A DNA stretch of 64,000 bases from Vombatus ursinus. Taxonomy: Eukaryota; Chordata; Mammalia; Diprotodontia; Vombatidae. The DNA lies in NCBI RefSeq assembly GCF_900497805.2, contig NW_020954719.1, positions 2,170,001 to 2,234,000 on the forward strand. Direction: 5' to 3'. The position numbers were made by a program, and so were the translations under genes. Shown here piece after piece: positions 47,417 to 59,035 of the stretch (the first letter of the stretch is position 1; every line of letters starts with the position of its first letter). The notes beneath the pieces are model-generated. The model was not told the DNA's origin. It was given only the letters and a program-made list of their open reading frames with translations, and did not search any database.

Positions 47417-47734
47417 TTCTAAGAGATGGAGTCAGGAGGAAGTAAATTTCAGGCATGGGGGATAGACTGTGTGGAAAGACATTGAGTCATATGAGGAATC
47501 ACAAAAAGGCCAATCTTGCTGGATCATAGAGATTATGAAGGGGAATAACATGTAATAAGACTGTTTAGGTAGATTTGAACTAGATTGTGAATAGCTTTAC
47601 ATGCCCAAGGTGTTTGTATTAGATCATTGAGGTAACAGGAGGTCACTGGAAGGTACACAATTAAAGTACTTGTATTGAGTTCACTTACCATTTGAATTAT
47701 TTTCTTGTGAGGGTGTGGATATATACATGTAAGA

Positions 47735-47900
47735 GGCAACATAGTTGATAAAGATCCCAGTCTTAAAGTCAAAATTATCTATTTCGAGTCCAATCTCTAA
47801 CACATTTTGGTTGTGTGACCTTGGGCAATCTCATTAGTGTCTCAGAGTTCTAAGACAACCTTGTAAGATTATAAACTTCAGAAAAGTTGTTGATCTGCTG
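47735..47900 (+). mobile_element. MIR-related SINE
   Basis: Contains GGTTGTGTGACCTTGGGCAA between weak A- and B-box-like flanks and a degraded 3' end. Confidence 0.65.
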
Positions 47901-48149
47901 TTGTTAAGCCCAATGAGGGAACTCTGAGGGCATGAAATAGAGTGCCATTTCCATATGGAGGGAATCTAGAATCTTTGCGGCACTCCAACTCTAAACCTAT
48001 TCCCTACTTGAAAATGTTGGTGGACCAGTCAGTCCCCTCTGTGTTCCTACTCTGTGGAGCAGACATCCTGATGCACTCTAAAGACTCCTGAGTCTTGCCA
48101 TCTGACTTACCACTGAGACTTTAGGATCTCTGGTTCTTTCTATCCTATC

Positions 48150-48285
48150 TGCAAATGAATCCTTCTAAATGTGTTTTCTCCTCAATTAGGATATGAGCTC
48201 CTTAAGAGCTGCTTTTTCTATTAGTACAGTACTTGACAAAATTAAGTATTTAACAAATGCTTTTTCATTCATTCATTTATTCATC
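48150..48285 (+). mobile_element. L2 3' end fragment
   Basis: GGATATGAGCTCCTTAAGAG, AGTACTTGACAAAATTAAG and TTTAACAAATGCTTTTTCAT. Confidence 0.65.
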
Positions 48286-48351
48286 TGGATTGGTGGTGGG
48301 ACTTCCCTCATTCTACACTAATGAAATTGCAGATCTGGACTCCAAATAACA

Positions 48352-48455
48352 GTATACGTATATGTATATGTGTACATATATGTGTATGTGTATGTATATG
48401 TGTATATGTATAGTGTGTGTGTGTGTATATATATATATATGTACATATATATAGG
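48352..48455. repeat. TATG/GT/TA compound microsatellite
   Basis: About 100 bases of alternating purine-pyrimidine units ending in TA repeats, just upstream of the RTE. Confidence 0.9.
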
Positions 48456-48479
48456 GTATTGGAATGCTAAAGTAGAGAA

Positions 48480-50332
48480 TCAAAAGATAATTGGAATAAG
48501 AGCCAAGTTTGGCCTTGTAGTATAAAATGAAGCAGAACAGGAACTAATAGAGTTTTTTCAAGATAACTCACTGGTCATAGCAAACACCCTTTTTCAATAA
48601 CCCAAAAGGCGACCCTAGAGCTATCAAGGGAGTATTTCACGCAAAAATGGACCTGATAAAAGTAAAAAATGGTAGGGACTTAAAATAAGGAGAAGAGATT
48701 GAGAAGAAGTGGCAAGAATACACAAAATAACTACACAAGAAAGAGCTTTAAGAAAGTACTATATAAGAAATATCACCAATAACCTATAACTGCAATGGTG
48801 TGGTTATTCATTTAGGGCCAGACATCCTAGAGAATGAAGTCAAGTGGACCTTAGGAAGCATTGCTAACAATAAGGCTAGTGGAGGTTATGGAATTCTCGC
48901 TGAGCTATTTAAAATCCTAAAAGATGATGCTGTTAAAGTGTTGTACTCAATATGCCAGCAAATTTGGAAAACTCAACAGTGACCACTGGGTTGGACAAGG
49001 TCAGTTACATTCCAGTGCCAAAGAAGGGCAATGCCAAGGAATGTTCAAATTACTGAACAATTGTGTTAATTTCACACACCAGCAAGGTTATGCTTAAGAT
49101 TTTGCAAGCCAGGCTTCAACAATATGCAAACCAAGAATTTCTCAAAGAGCAAACTAGTTTTCAAAGAGTTGGAGGAACTAGAGACCAAATTGCCAACATT
49201 TTCTGGATTATAGAGAGAGCAAGGAAGTTCCAGAAAAAATATCTACTTCTGCTTCATTGACTACATTAAAGCCTCTGCCTGTGTGGATCACACCAAAATG
49301 TGGCAAGAACTCTAAGAGATGGAAGTACCAGATCATCTTACTTTTTTCCTGAGGAACCTGTATGTGGGCCAAGAAGCAACAGTTAGAGCTGAGCATGGAA
49401 CAACTGATTTGTTTAAGGTTGGAAAAGAAATACAACAAGGGTATATGTTGTCTACTTCTTTATTTAACTTTTATGCAGAGTACATCATGTAAAATGTCAG
49501 GCTGGATAAGTCAAAAGCCAGAATTAAGGTAGCTGAGAGAAATCTCAATAATCTCAGATATGCAGGTATACCAGTCTTGCAACAGAAAGTGAAGAGGAAT
49601 TAAGGCTCTTGATAAGAGTGAAAGGGCAGAGAATAAAAGCTGGCTTGAAGTTTAACATAAAAATGAGTGCTAAGATCCTGGCAACTGTTCCTATCACTTC
49701 TTGACAAATAGAGGGAAAAGAAATGGAGGCATGTCAGATTTTATATTCTTGGACTTTTGCAAAGATCACTGCAGACAGTAACTGTAGTCATGAAATTAAA
49801 AGAAGATTACTCCTTGGAAAGAAAGCTATGGCAAATCTGTACAGCAATACTAGAAAGCAGAGACATAATCTTGCTGACAAAGCAAGTCAGAGCTATGGTT
49901 TTTCCAGTAGCAATGTATGGCTATGAGAGTTGAACTATAAAGAAAGGTGAGCCCTACAGAATTGATACTTTTGAACTGTGGTGCTGGAGAAGACTTTAGA
50001 AAGTCTCTTGGATAGCATGGAGGTCAGATCAGTCAATATTTAAAGAAATTAATTCAGGCTATTTACTGGAAGGTTAAATATTGAAGCTGAACCTTAGAAA
50101 GTTTGACTATATAGTGAGAAGATGGGACTCATTGGAAAAGACCCTGATGTTGAGAAAGGTTGAAGGCAAAAGGAAAAGGGGATGAGATGGATAGATGGTG
50201 CAACAGAAACAATGAACATTAACTTGGACAGACTTCAAGAAATAGTAGAAGATAGAAGGGCCTGGTGTGCTATAGGTCCATAGAGTCACAGAGTCAGACA
50301 CAATTGAATGACTGAACAACAACAACAACAAT
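48480..50332 (+). mobile_element. BovB-like RTE LINE, 5'-truncated
   Basis: ORF2 remnant: LGPDILENEVKWTLGSIANN and KASGGYGILAELFKILKDDA (48830-48940), then KVMLKILQARLQQYANQEFL and GTRDQIANIFWIIERARKFQ (RT palm), then NLNNLRYA in place of YADD (49540). The 3' part reads ITADSNCSHEIKRRLLLGKK (49770). The end is GACTGAACAACAACAACA, the typical RTE-BovB tail. Very close to the ruminant BovB protein as remembered. Stops and frameshifts make it dead. Sense orientation with TMTC1. The endonuclease is missing. Confidence 0.9.
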
Positions 50333-51418
50333 ACACATAGATATAATTCACAGCTCAAGACCACCGTGAGTCCTACTTTCAGTCTTGGGGGCTTCTCCCA
50401 AAACCTCTCAAATTTCAGTATGTGCCTCTTCTCTGGGTTTCTATATATGTCAGTAAGGGTACCCTCAGCTTCCTTGCAAGGAATCAGCTAACCACTTAGT
50501 TTGAATATAGGATAACATTTTTCCACATTGAAAGAATACATAACAATGTAATGAACAGACAGTAGCTCGTACATAGTCCAAACAACTCTCTTTCTATTGA
50601 TAATTCCACCTTCCTATCAGGTACCCACATAATCTTCCAGATCCTTACACACTGCCACTCTGAGGTTTAGACTCATCCTCTAGGAGTTGTAGTTCATAGA
50701 GTGAGTCAGTCATTGACCTATTGAGTCTTTCTCATAACTATGTAGCTCTCCAGACCTACAATGCAACCTGAAGGGTTGTGTATTCCTCTAAAAGAAATTT
50801 GGTGTTTGAAGGTTGCTAGGATGGCAACCTCTTTCCTATTGAATAATTCATAGTTATAATGTAGGGTCAAATTTGCTACTCCACATGGTCACTAAGTCTT
50901 TTAGTGCTTCTTCAGCTAGGGGATACATATTTGCTCCTCTATACATTTAAAGGTCATATAGAGATTGAGGACTTAAATTTTTAAAAAATTCTGAATGTCA
51001 CAAACACCAAAAAAATCCCATATAAATAGTGGAACAGGAAAAATGAATATATATGAAACCCTGAATATTATTTGTAGCTTGCTTTAAAAAAAAAGGTATT
51101 TGATAAATTCAACAGTTACTTCCAAAGTTGTCCTGCTTGTTTGTGTTTCCTTCTAACCTTCCTTCTGTTCTTTTCTGTGAACATTTGTTCCTCTATATAC
51201 ATCTAAAAGTGAGAGGGAATTTTAAAAAAAAGCATGTGTATTCTATAAATGTAGATACCACCCTAACTACCTTCCACCCCCACTCATATGTATGTTTATA
51301 AAATCATTTTCACTACCTACTTCAAAGCATTATTATAAGGAAATTGCTTTCCAAAGCTTCAAGCACATTGTCATGTGCTACCAAATGAGTTACATTGTAA
51401 TTATATATTTATGTGCTT
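50333..51418. other. unassigned intron sequence
   Basis: No recognised gene or repeat. Confidence 0.5.
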
Positions 51419-52165
51419 TTCTTTTTCTTTCTTTTTTATTAATTAATTAATTTTTACTTTTATACATTCACTTCCACAAGATTTTGAATTCCAAATTGTC
51501 TCACTCTCTCCCCTCCCCCACCCCAAGACTGCTTGCATTCTGAATACCTCTTCCCCCAACCTTCCCTCCCTTATATACAACCCCCTTCTCTTAACCCCTT
51601 CCCCTTCTATTTTCCTGTAGGGCAGGATAGATTTGTATACTCCTTTGCTTGTATATCTTATTCCCCAGTTGCATGTAAAAACAATTTTTAACATTTGCTT
51701 TTAAAACTTTGAGTTCCAAATTCTCTCCTTTCCTCCCTCCCCACCACCCTCGTTAAGAAGCAAGCAATTCTATATAGATTATACATGTGTAGTCATGCAA
51801 AACACTTCCATAATAGTTGTGTTGTGAAAGACTAACTATATTTCCCTCCATCCTATCCTGCCCCCCATTTTTCTGGTCTCTCCTTTGACCCTGTCCTTCC
51901 TCAAAAGTGTTTGCTTCTTATTACCCTCTCCCTAATCTGCCCTTCCTTCTATCATCACTCCCTCTCTTATCCACTTACCCCCTATTTTCTTGTAGGGTAA
52001 GATAGATTTTGATACCCAATAGAGTGTGTATGTTATTCTCGCTTTAAGCCAAATCTGGTGAGAGTAAGAGTCACTCGTTCCCTCTCACTTCCCCCTTCTT
52101 CCCTTCCTCTATAAAAGCTTTTCCTTGCCTCCTTTATGTGAGATAATTTGTGCTTTTATTTTTCA
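51419..52165 (-). mobile_element. HAL1 3' end, 5'-truncated
   Basis: T-rich left edge, then CACTTCCACAAGATTTTGAA, CTGTAGGGCAGGATAGATTT, GTCATGCAAAACACTTCCAT and GATAATTTG. Same order as 12.4 and 14.9 kb. Contains no ORF. Confidence 0.85.
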
Positions 52166-53084
52166 AGGCAAAATAACTGCATGTGATATTTTGACTTCCT
52201 TTCAAAAAAGAAGCTGTATGTGATAAAGACAAATTGATATTGTGTCTGTGAAGAACCAGTCAAAATACATAAAAGATATGTCCTATTTCCTACCTATCAA
52301 ACACCTTGTTCTTATCCCCAGTGTTTCCTCTCCCTTTATAATATGTAGCCATGACTTCAATGTAAAAATCCAAGCCTTAGGGGAAAGGGTGTTACAGCTT
52401 GTTCTCTAGAGTGGAGAAGACTATACTAATTCTCTATTCACCATGATTCAGTGCTCACAAAATAGGGAATATGTATGAATTTTAAGTAAGAGTTAGTTTG
52501 TGGCTTAGACTGAGGCTGAAAATATGGCATGTGAAAAGATGGTTCCAGTAGTATGCGGGAATGGCTTGTCCAGTCCTCAGACTTCAGATGTGGAATATAA
52601 AATCTGTCACTCAAAATGTTTTTAACTTGGTTGAAACTGCCAAAATTTATGTTCATCTGGCAAAGCCTTCAAGAACTCAGTTACTTCCATGCCATTATGA
52701 GGCATTAGGATTTTAACTCAAATCAAAGTACCCAAAGGATTTTTGAATGTTGTCATAAGTTCATTACAAGACATTATTTGTAGAAATATGGATTTATATC
52801 CAGTATTGATAACTTTTCTCTTTAACCCTGTTTATTTGATTTATACTAGTAAGATTTCTGATAATTTCCTTAATCACTGGGAATTTGTTAGCCATTTAAT
52901 AAAAAATTCAGCTTGCTTATTTGCCTGTACTTTGGTCATTGTTGCTAAAAGGTCTTGTGTCTTAAACTTCTTTATGAGATAGTAACTAAATTATGTTTCT
53001 ATATTCATAATCTGTAAAGATGGATACCTGAGCCTCATGGAAATAAATAGTAGTTTTGCTGTGTTTCTCAAATGTGTAGATAGG
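52166..53084. other. unique intron sequence upstream of exon 2
   Basis: No gene or clear repeat recognised. Confidence 0.5.
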
Positions 53085-53350
53085 GAATAAGCATTTATAT
53101 GGTGCCTGCTATATGCAAGGTACTATATACTAAGATCGTTTTTTAAATAAATATTATTTCATTTGATCCTTACCACAAGCCTGTGAGGTAGGTATAATTG
53201 TTATCCCCATTTTACAGTAGAGGAAATTGAGGCAAACAGAGGTTAAGTGACTTGCTCAGGGGTCATATAGTTAGTAAGTGTCTGAAGCTGAATTTACTTT
53301 TAGATTTTCCTGACTACAGGCCCAGCATTTTATCCACTGTATTTTTTGCC
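53085..53350 (-). mobile_element. MIR-type SINE, near full length
   Basis: TATCCCCATTTTACAGTAGA, GGTTAAGTGACTTGCTCAGG, AGTTAGTAAGTGTCTGAAGC and TTTATCCACTGT. Confidence 0.85.
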
Positions 53351-53766
53351 TCTTCTCTGGTGTCTATGAATTTGCACCTCAAAAATAGTGTAGCAATAGC
53401 TTCTTGTTCCTTAGGAAAAACCCAGCAGTGAAGAATTCTCATCTGAGAAGTATACGTGGGGGAAAATGACTCAGCACTTATTCACCTGCTCCTTTATTTA
53501 TGCCATAACAATAAATGCTCCACTATTATAAGCAATAATACTGTGCTTAATCCACAATTGAAATACAGGGGAAAATGGTATCTCCTTACCTAGACTAACC
53601 AGATGTTGGAAGTTATTTTTACTCTAACTAATTGAACAGTGTGTAGTCTTCAATGACAGTGTCCTTGTTTGAAAAGCTCTTCTGGTATTTAGTGGTAAGG
53701 ATTCTATACTCTATTTGTTTCTAATACAGTTTCAATGTATGTATGTATGTGTGTGTTTTTTTCCAG
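53351..53766. other. TMTC1: intron 1 3' end and acceptor
   Basis: Mostly unique sequence. A short TATG run (about 53737-53752) and GTGTGTGTTTTTTTCCAG form the pyrimidine tract and AG acceptor of exon 2. Confidence 0.7.
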
Positions 53767-53944
53767 GCTAAATGTATATTTGGCTGGCATGAACCCATTT
53801 TATTTCCATGCGGTAAATATAATTTTACACTGCTTGGTGACTCTGGTGCTGATGTACACATGTGACAAAATTGTCTTCAAGGACCATCGACTCGCTTTTG
53901 TTACTGCATTAATTTTTGCTGTGCATCCCATTCACACAGAGGCA
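53767..53944 (+). CDS. TMTC1: TMTC1 coding exon 2 (residues 108-167)
   Basis: 178 bases between TTTTTTCCAG and GTAAGT. The first base completes the AAG codon from exon 1, and the exon ends on a whole codon (phase 0). It encodes LNVYLAGMNPFYFHAVNIIL and then HCLVTLVLMYTC (a membrane span), CDKIVFKDHR (loop) and LAFVTALIFAVHPIHTEA (a second span ending in HPIHTE at residues 161-166). From memory, human reads LNIFLTGMNPFYFHAVNIIL and AVHPIHTEA, so identity is very high. HPIHTE is a hallmark of the TMTC family. No break. Confidence 0.96.
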
Positions 53945-54799
53945 GTAAGTAGCATCAATACTAAAAAATAATGGGCAGAAAAAGTGGGAAGCCAAATGGA
54001 TATTTTCCCCCTAGTACAAAATCACTTGAACTTGAGTTCAAGAACAAGTGAAGTTGTGAGAAGAAAAAATTGTGATACATTAAGGTTTTTTTTTAATAAA
54101 ATAAAACATTTATTTGACAACTTCGTGTAGGCTCAAAACCATCCTAGTGCTTTCTACTGCTAATTGATTTTCCAATTAAAACACCTTAGTCATTAGAAGT
54201 AGGAATAAAGCAGCACATCTGAAGAAATCCTGAGCCTATAGTCTATGTAAGAAGACAGCTTATATTAGCACTGCTTGCTGTTCTGTTCTAAATTTTTAAT
54301 TTACCTTTTTCTCTCTCTGTCCTTATGTTTACCATGTATGCTATTTCAATGGTTTATTATGCTAATCCTTACACATTTTTAAAGAGGGCAATCAAAATTT
54401 AGAACTTCATTTCTTTATCAGATTCACAGTTTATGTGACCTACAAATTATATTCTGAGCTCCTTAATTAGAGACAACCCTTCTAAAGTAATGTTACTTGT
54501 TTTGTAAGCAGTGCTGTGCTGGTTATAAAACTGTCGTGAGACATTAACATCTGTCACTCCCTACTTTCCATTTTGGTCATGTTATAGCAAAAGCTATCTT
54601 CGTGGAAAATACCTACTGGTTTTCATGCACTGGTTTTTTTTTTTAATTTTAAGATTATACTGTGGAGGAGTAGTATATAGTTTTGAGAAAAATGACTTCC
54701 CAAGTCAAGTTCAATTGTTAATCTTTTTATATTTCTTATCATCAATAATAATACTGAAATATTGGTATCTGACATATCTAATTTTTCAAGGTTTACTAA

Positions 54800-54965
54800 A
54801 TATTTTGCTTACAATTACTTGTGAAATACTTAGTGCAACTGCTGTTATTCCTGATTTACAAATGGGAGAATTGAGATATATGATTAAGTGACTTACTCAG
54901 GGTCCCAAAGCTAGTAAGATGCAAAGCTGAAATTCAGAGTAGGCTTTCATACTCTTAAGATCACA
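54800..54965 (-). mobile_element. MIR-type SINE remnant
   Basis: ATTCCTGATTTACAAATGGG, TTAAGTGACTTACTCAGGG and CCAAAGCTAGTAAGATGC. Confidence 0.7.
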
Positions 54966-55154
54966 TTTACCTCTTTCTTTGTCATTCTGCTCATACCATG
55001 CTGTGTACAGAGATGCCCATTGGTAGGCTTTTGCTCAGGCATGAAAAAGATAGATTGTGGGTTTATGCCACATAGATAATAAAGACCTATAATGGCGAGG
55101 TCTCCTGAATTGCTACTGGTAAGCAGTATAACTCCTTTAAAATCAATGGATGCA

Positions 55155-55189
55155 TAGTCAGAGGCTCAATTTAAGTGACTTTCTCCAAG

Positions 55190-55231
<42 letters not shown>

Positions 55232-55260
55232 CTGTCAGAGCCAGGATTCAAACTATCATT
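55155..55260 (-). mobile_element. MIR fragment expanded by a TA repeat
   Basis: AAGTGACTTTCTCCAAGTCA, then TA units, then CTGTCAGAGCCAGGATTCAA, which is MIR core with a microsatellite grown in the middle. Confidence 0.65.
55192..55231. repeat. (TA)n microsatellite
   Basis: About twenty perfect TA units, likely polymorphic. Confidence 0.95.
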
Positions 55261-55263
55261 TTC

Positions 55264-55492
55264 TGAACCAAGAGGCTGCCTGGCACAGGGCATAGTTAGG
55301 GAACTAGAATTGGAGTCAGAAGAACCTGGATTCAAATGTCACCTCAGACATTTACTAGTTGTGTGACTCCAGGCAAATCACTTAAATTCTTTCTGCCTTA
55401 GTTTCCCCATCTGCAAAATTGGGGGCAAGAGAGGTTGAACTCACTTATTAAGGTCCCTTCCAGCTCTAAATTTAAGAACTATGAAAAGCATA
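55264..55492 (+). mobile_element. MIR-related marsupial SINE
   Basis: GGAGTCAGAAGAACCTGGAT, GACATTTACTAGTTGTGTGA, CCTTAGTTTCCCCATCTGC and GGTCCCTTCCAGCTCTAAAT: full CORE-SINE order. Confidence 0.85.
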
Positions 55493-55869
55493 GTTTTTCT
55501 TTTCACTTTACTTCTTTTTCAGGTAAGTAATGTGAACCTCAAGAACTTGAGGGGCTTCTAAGTGCTCTAGCTGCATAGTTTAAATGACTGACCGTGGCAT
55601 TGACTATCTTAGTTTTTAAAGTTATCATTTATAATCCTGACATGTTCATTTATTTTTTCCAAATTTCATATACTTCATTACCCAAAAAAACAAAACAAAA
55701 CAACAACAACAACAACCAAAAACCAAAAACAAGAGAGGCATTCTGTTTTATGCTTAAAAAAAGAAAATTTACAGTGCTCAGCACAGTGCCAGGTACATAG
55801 TTGGTATTCAATATATATTGCTGGTTAGTGATGAGGTTTAACTGTGACTACATCTATATTGATATGCTA
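55493..55869. other. intron sequence with CAA-rich run
   Basis: CAAAACAAAACAACAACAAC-type run at about 55689-55716. AGTGCTCAGCACAGTGCCAG at 55774 begins a short L2/MIR-like end. Otherwise unassigned. Confidence 0.5.
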
Positions 55870-56015
55870 ACCTGGGCAGTGTGGTGTCACAGAAATCACT
55901 TCGAATTGAAATCAGAACTGAGTTTGATTCCTGCCTCCATAATTTATTGGTACTTACTTCTCTGACCCTCAGTTTCTTTGTCTGTGAAATGAGGTAATAA
56001 TAAAGTACTATTTAA
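55870..56015 (+). mobile_element. MIR fragment
   Basis: GTTTGATTCCTGCCTCCATA, CTGACCCTCAGTTTCTTTGT and GTGAAATGAGGTAATAATAA. Confidence 0.7.
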
Positions 56016-56106
56016 ACTGTATGAGGAAACTGGGTAATCTAGTGGAAAGGGCATTGGATTTAGCATTAGATTATATGAGTTACCTGTCTTACCCTTAGGT
56101 GTTCTG

Positions 56107-56524
56107 TTGTTGTTCAATTGTGTCAAAATCCTTTTTTTTTTTTTTTTTGGATGAGGCAGTTGGGGTTAAGTGATTTGCCCAGAGTCATACAGCTAGTGAG
56201 TATTATGTGTCTGAGGCCAGATTTGAACTCAGGTCTTCCTGACTCCAGGGCCGGTGCTCTATCCATTGCGCCACCTAGCTGCCTCTATGGTGTCCAATTC
56301 TTAATGACTCCATTTGGGGTTTTCTTGGTGAAGGTACTGAAGTGGTTTGACATTTCCTTCTCCAACTCATTTTATAGATGAGGAAACTTGAGGCAAATAG
56401 AGTTAAGTGACTTGTCTAAGATCACACAGCTTGTAAGTGTCTGAAGCTAGATTTGCTTTCAGGAAGGTGAATCTTCCTTACTCCAGGCCCAGAACTCTTA
56501 TCAACTGTGCCATCTAGCTGCCCC
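56107..56524 (-). mobile_element. long marsupial SINE interrupted by a second SINE
   Basis: Outer SINE at 56107-56131 (TTGTTGTTCAATTGTGTC, an RTE-like tail in reverse) and 56286-56524 (GGGGTTTTCTTGGTGAAGGT, CCTTCTCCAACTCATTTTAT, CACACAGCTTGTAAGTGTC, CATCTAGCTGCCCC). The inner tRNA-type SINE at 56132-56285 begins with a T run and ends CACCTAGCTGCC. Both are in the same orientation. Confidence 0.85.
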
Positions 56525-56874
56525 ACAATTCTGTGCATATTTCTGTGCATTAATAAAATTAGGAGCTTGGACTAGAACCTAGTCACTGGATGATTACTAA
56601 GATCTTTCACTTATAAATCGTGCTATGAGCTTAAGTATCATATAAATTTGAGATATAGGTGGGTATGTCTAAAGAAAATCTTACATCCTCATAGTACTTA
56701 TCCCACTTCCCACATTTAATATTTGATCTTTCAACAGAGTTATTACTGTTGACAACTTGGCCATTCACTCCTAGTGAGGGACAAGTTGGAGTCAGCTCAT
56801 ACTGGGGAGAACAGATTGTTAAATTTTCACTGTGAGCATTTATACTGCAGAAATCTGGGAAACACTATAAATGA

Positions 56875-57015
56875 GGGCTTGATTTATTGTTTTGTTGATT
56901 GTTTAGACTTAAGAAAGTTATTGATAGAATGTGAATAATGCAGATTAAATTTAGAAGTGTATCAAGGGTACAGTTTTCTCCATTGGAGTACTGGTTGTTA
57001 AACATTTACCAGCAC
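56875..57015. repeat. unassigned interspersed repeat, copy 2
   Basis: GGGCTTGATTTATTG, ATGCAGATTAAATTTAGAAG and TTGTTAAACATTTACCAGCA; partner of 18989-19082. Longer than copy 1 by internal insertions. Confidence 0.55.
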
Positions 57016-57869
57016 ACCCCTGCTCTCAGCTCATAGGTCAACTCATAAAGAGGGCTCCTACTGGTCAGAATTGTATCCCAGAACTATATACCAAAACTGG
57101 TTTGTTTTGTAGCTACTATTTACCAGCAGAATATTACTATGCCACATTGTGTAAAGTTGTACTTCAGCGTACCTCGAAAACCTTGCTTTAGCCTTGCTCG
57201 CAATTAGTTTGAGAATCTTGTTAATCCTTGCTACACATGTCCAATTGTATTGTGATGCACATTACTTCAATTTCAGTAGTCTGGCTTTATTTCTGGAATT
57301 GATTGTGGCTGATCCTCTCTGGATCCTTTCATGATCACTAGGGCTTGGAGATTATGCAGCTGCTAAAATGCTAAGAGTCAAGTTGTGCAGTCTAGAGCAG
57401 ATACAGACCTTTATGGCTTATTGGACAAAGCCAGTGGCTTCATAAGCCTCTGAATCTTAATGCCACAGGTATCCCTGTACTCAGTATGGCATTCTCCCAG
57501 AGATCATGCTGTTCTTTCACTCATTATATGTTAGCTAAGAAGTAGTATATTGAAATATTTCAGGACGACAATTTTGAACTGATATAGCCAAGATTCCATT
57601 AACAATGTCAGTTAAGATTGTGTGGATTAGCCGATGCTATAATAAGGTCTAGAGTGAAGGTTAGAATTTGGATCCTTCTGTAATCCCTTAGTAGACTGAT
57701 GGTTAAATATATGGTTATTGCAGAGTTTTTTAGACAAATTTAGTGCAAGGGGACAGAGATTGGTCCTGTGATTTCTGTAGTATAGAGAGTTCTTAGATGA
57801 GAAAACTGCTCCTATCAATGCATTTTCTTTTCAAATTATAATCTTATAGAATTTCCTAGAACATCTTAT
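57016..57869. other. unique intron 2 sequence
   Basis: Nothing recognised. Some of it may belong to the same unassigned repeat as 56875-57015. Confidence 0.45.
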
Positions 57870-57960
57870 TTGCCCAGGATGTGTCAGAGGCTGGACTTGA
57901 ACTTGGGTCTTCCTGACTCTGAGTTCAGGTCTTTATCCACTATATCATGCAACTTCTTAG
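57870..57960 (-). mobile_element. MIR fragment
   Basis: TTGCCCAGGATGTGTCAGAG, TGGACTTGAACTTGGGTCTT and TTTATCCACTATATCATGC. Confidence 0.7.
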
Positions 57961-58079
57961 CACTGGAGAGCAAATTTCATAATTTTAGGTAGAAAAATTT
58001 GTGGTCTTTTCAAATGTACTTCCCCCCCTCTGAAAGTAATCTCTCTCTCTCTTGCCGCTCTGCCTTTTTTTCTCTGTAG

Positions 58080-58153
58080 GTGACTGGCATCGTGGGCAGA
58101 GCAGATGTATTAGCTTGTTTGCTATTTCTATTGGCCTTTCTCTCCTATAGTAG
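58080..58153 (+). CDS. TMTC1: TMTC1 coding exon 3 (residues 168-191 and part of 192)
   Basis: 74 bases between TCTCTGTAG and GTGAGT. It encodes VTGIVGRADVLACLLFLLAF and LSYS, then two bases of R192, so it ends in phase 2. Human reads VAGIVGRADVLACLLFLLAF from memory. GRADV is a conserved luminal motif of the family, followed by a membrane span. The exon is too short to stand out as a frame of its own and was found from the splice sites and protein match. Confidence 0.95.
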
Positions 58154-58954
58154 GTGAGTATCATTATATTTGTTCTTACTTTTGATCCATTTCTCTCCTT
58201 TGAGAACCCTTCAGTGTTTGTAGTCAACTTGAATCAGTTGACCTTACAGAGCAAGATATTTTTCTGAAAGAAAAAATTATGCTATCAGAAATGCTTTTTG
58301 TGTACTAGAAAGAATAGAGTAAGATTCTCTCTTTATCCCAATGCCCTACTACTTAAAACTATACCCATTCTTTGAAATGAGCTATAGGGTTAAAATGGAC
58401 CCTTTCCCCCGTAATGTTGGGAAACTAAACCCTTCTTACCTTTCTTCTGTAATTTTTGACCAAGAACAAAAAATTTGGAATTCTAGCTTCCCCCAAACAA
58501 AAAAAAACATCAAACCTATGTACAGTTCTTTCACCTTTTCACTGAACTTTGCTGTATTTAATATTTCCTACGTCATTATTCACCTATTCCACCTCTTTCT
58601 CAGTCCCTCAATTATACCTTGCAAGTTAGCTCAAAGTTTAAGAGAAATTAGGATTGATCTGAAGCAGGGGTTCTCAAATTTTTTAAAAATTCCTTAATAT
58701 TATATATTGTGAATATCTTCAGCAAGGGTAAATAAAGGATCCTAGGATGTATGGGTAGGATTTCTTTGTTGTTGGGAAGTAGAGAGTGGTAGTATTATCC
58801 TTATATTTTAACCATTCTGAAAAAATAGGATTTTCATCTTGCCACTGGTCTATTGGTATAGGTAGAAGAAATGGGAAAACGTGAATGAGAAATGTTGTTT
58901 TCCCTCATAGAATATATAACCTCTTTGGGGGTAACTTCTTGAAGAAGTGTTTAA

Positions 58955-59035
58955 TTTTTGTCTTTATTTTCCCAGTATCTAGCACAGTGCTTCACACATT
59001 GCAAGTGCTAAATGAATGCTTTTTGATTGATTGAT
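58955..59035 (+). mobile_element. L2 3' end fragment
   Basis: AGTATCTAGCACAGTGCTTC, AGTGCTAAATGAATGCTTTT, followed by a short GATT repeat. Confidence 0.75.

Larger units (their letters stand above)
5218..53766 (+). other. TMTC1: TMTC1 intron 1 (about 48.5 kb)
   Basis: Runs from the GTGAGT donor at 5218 to the polypyrimidine tract and CAG acceptor ending at 53766. It contains nearly all the repeats listed below. No additional exon, pseudogene of a known host gene or RNA gene was recognised in it. Confidence 0.9.
53945..58079 (+). other. TMTC1: TMTC1 intron 2
   Basis: GTAAGT donor to TCTCTGTAG acceptor, 4.1 kb, rich in MIR and marsupial SINEs. 53945-54799 shows nothing recognisable apart from short A and T runs. 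Confidence 0.9.

Noticed and set aside
5218-53766. Strand bias of L1 copies against TMTC1 sense
   Set aside because: Copies occur in both orientations in similar number, so no bias can be claimed from this window.
58664-58700. Possible hAT end (CAGGGGTTCTCAAA)
   Set aside because: Only one end is visible, and there is no partner or target duplication.
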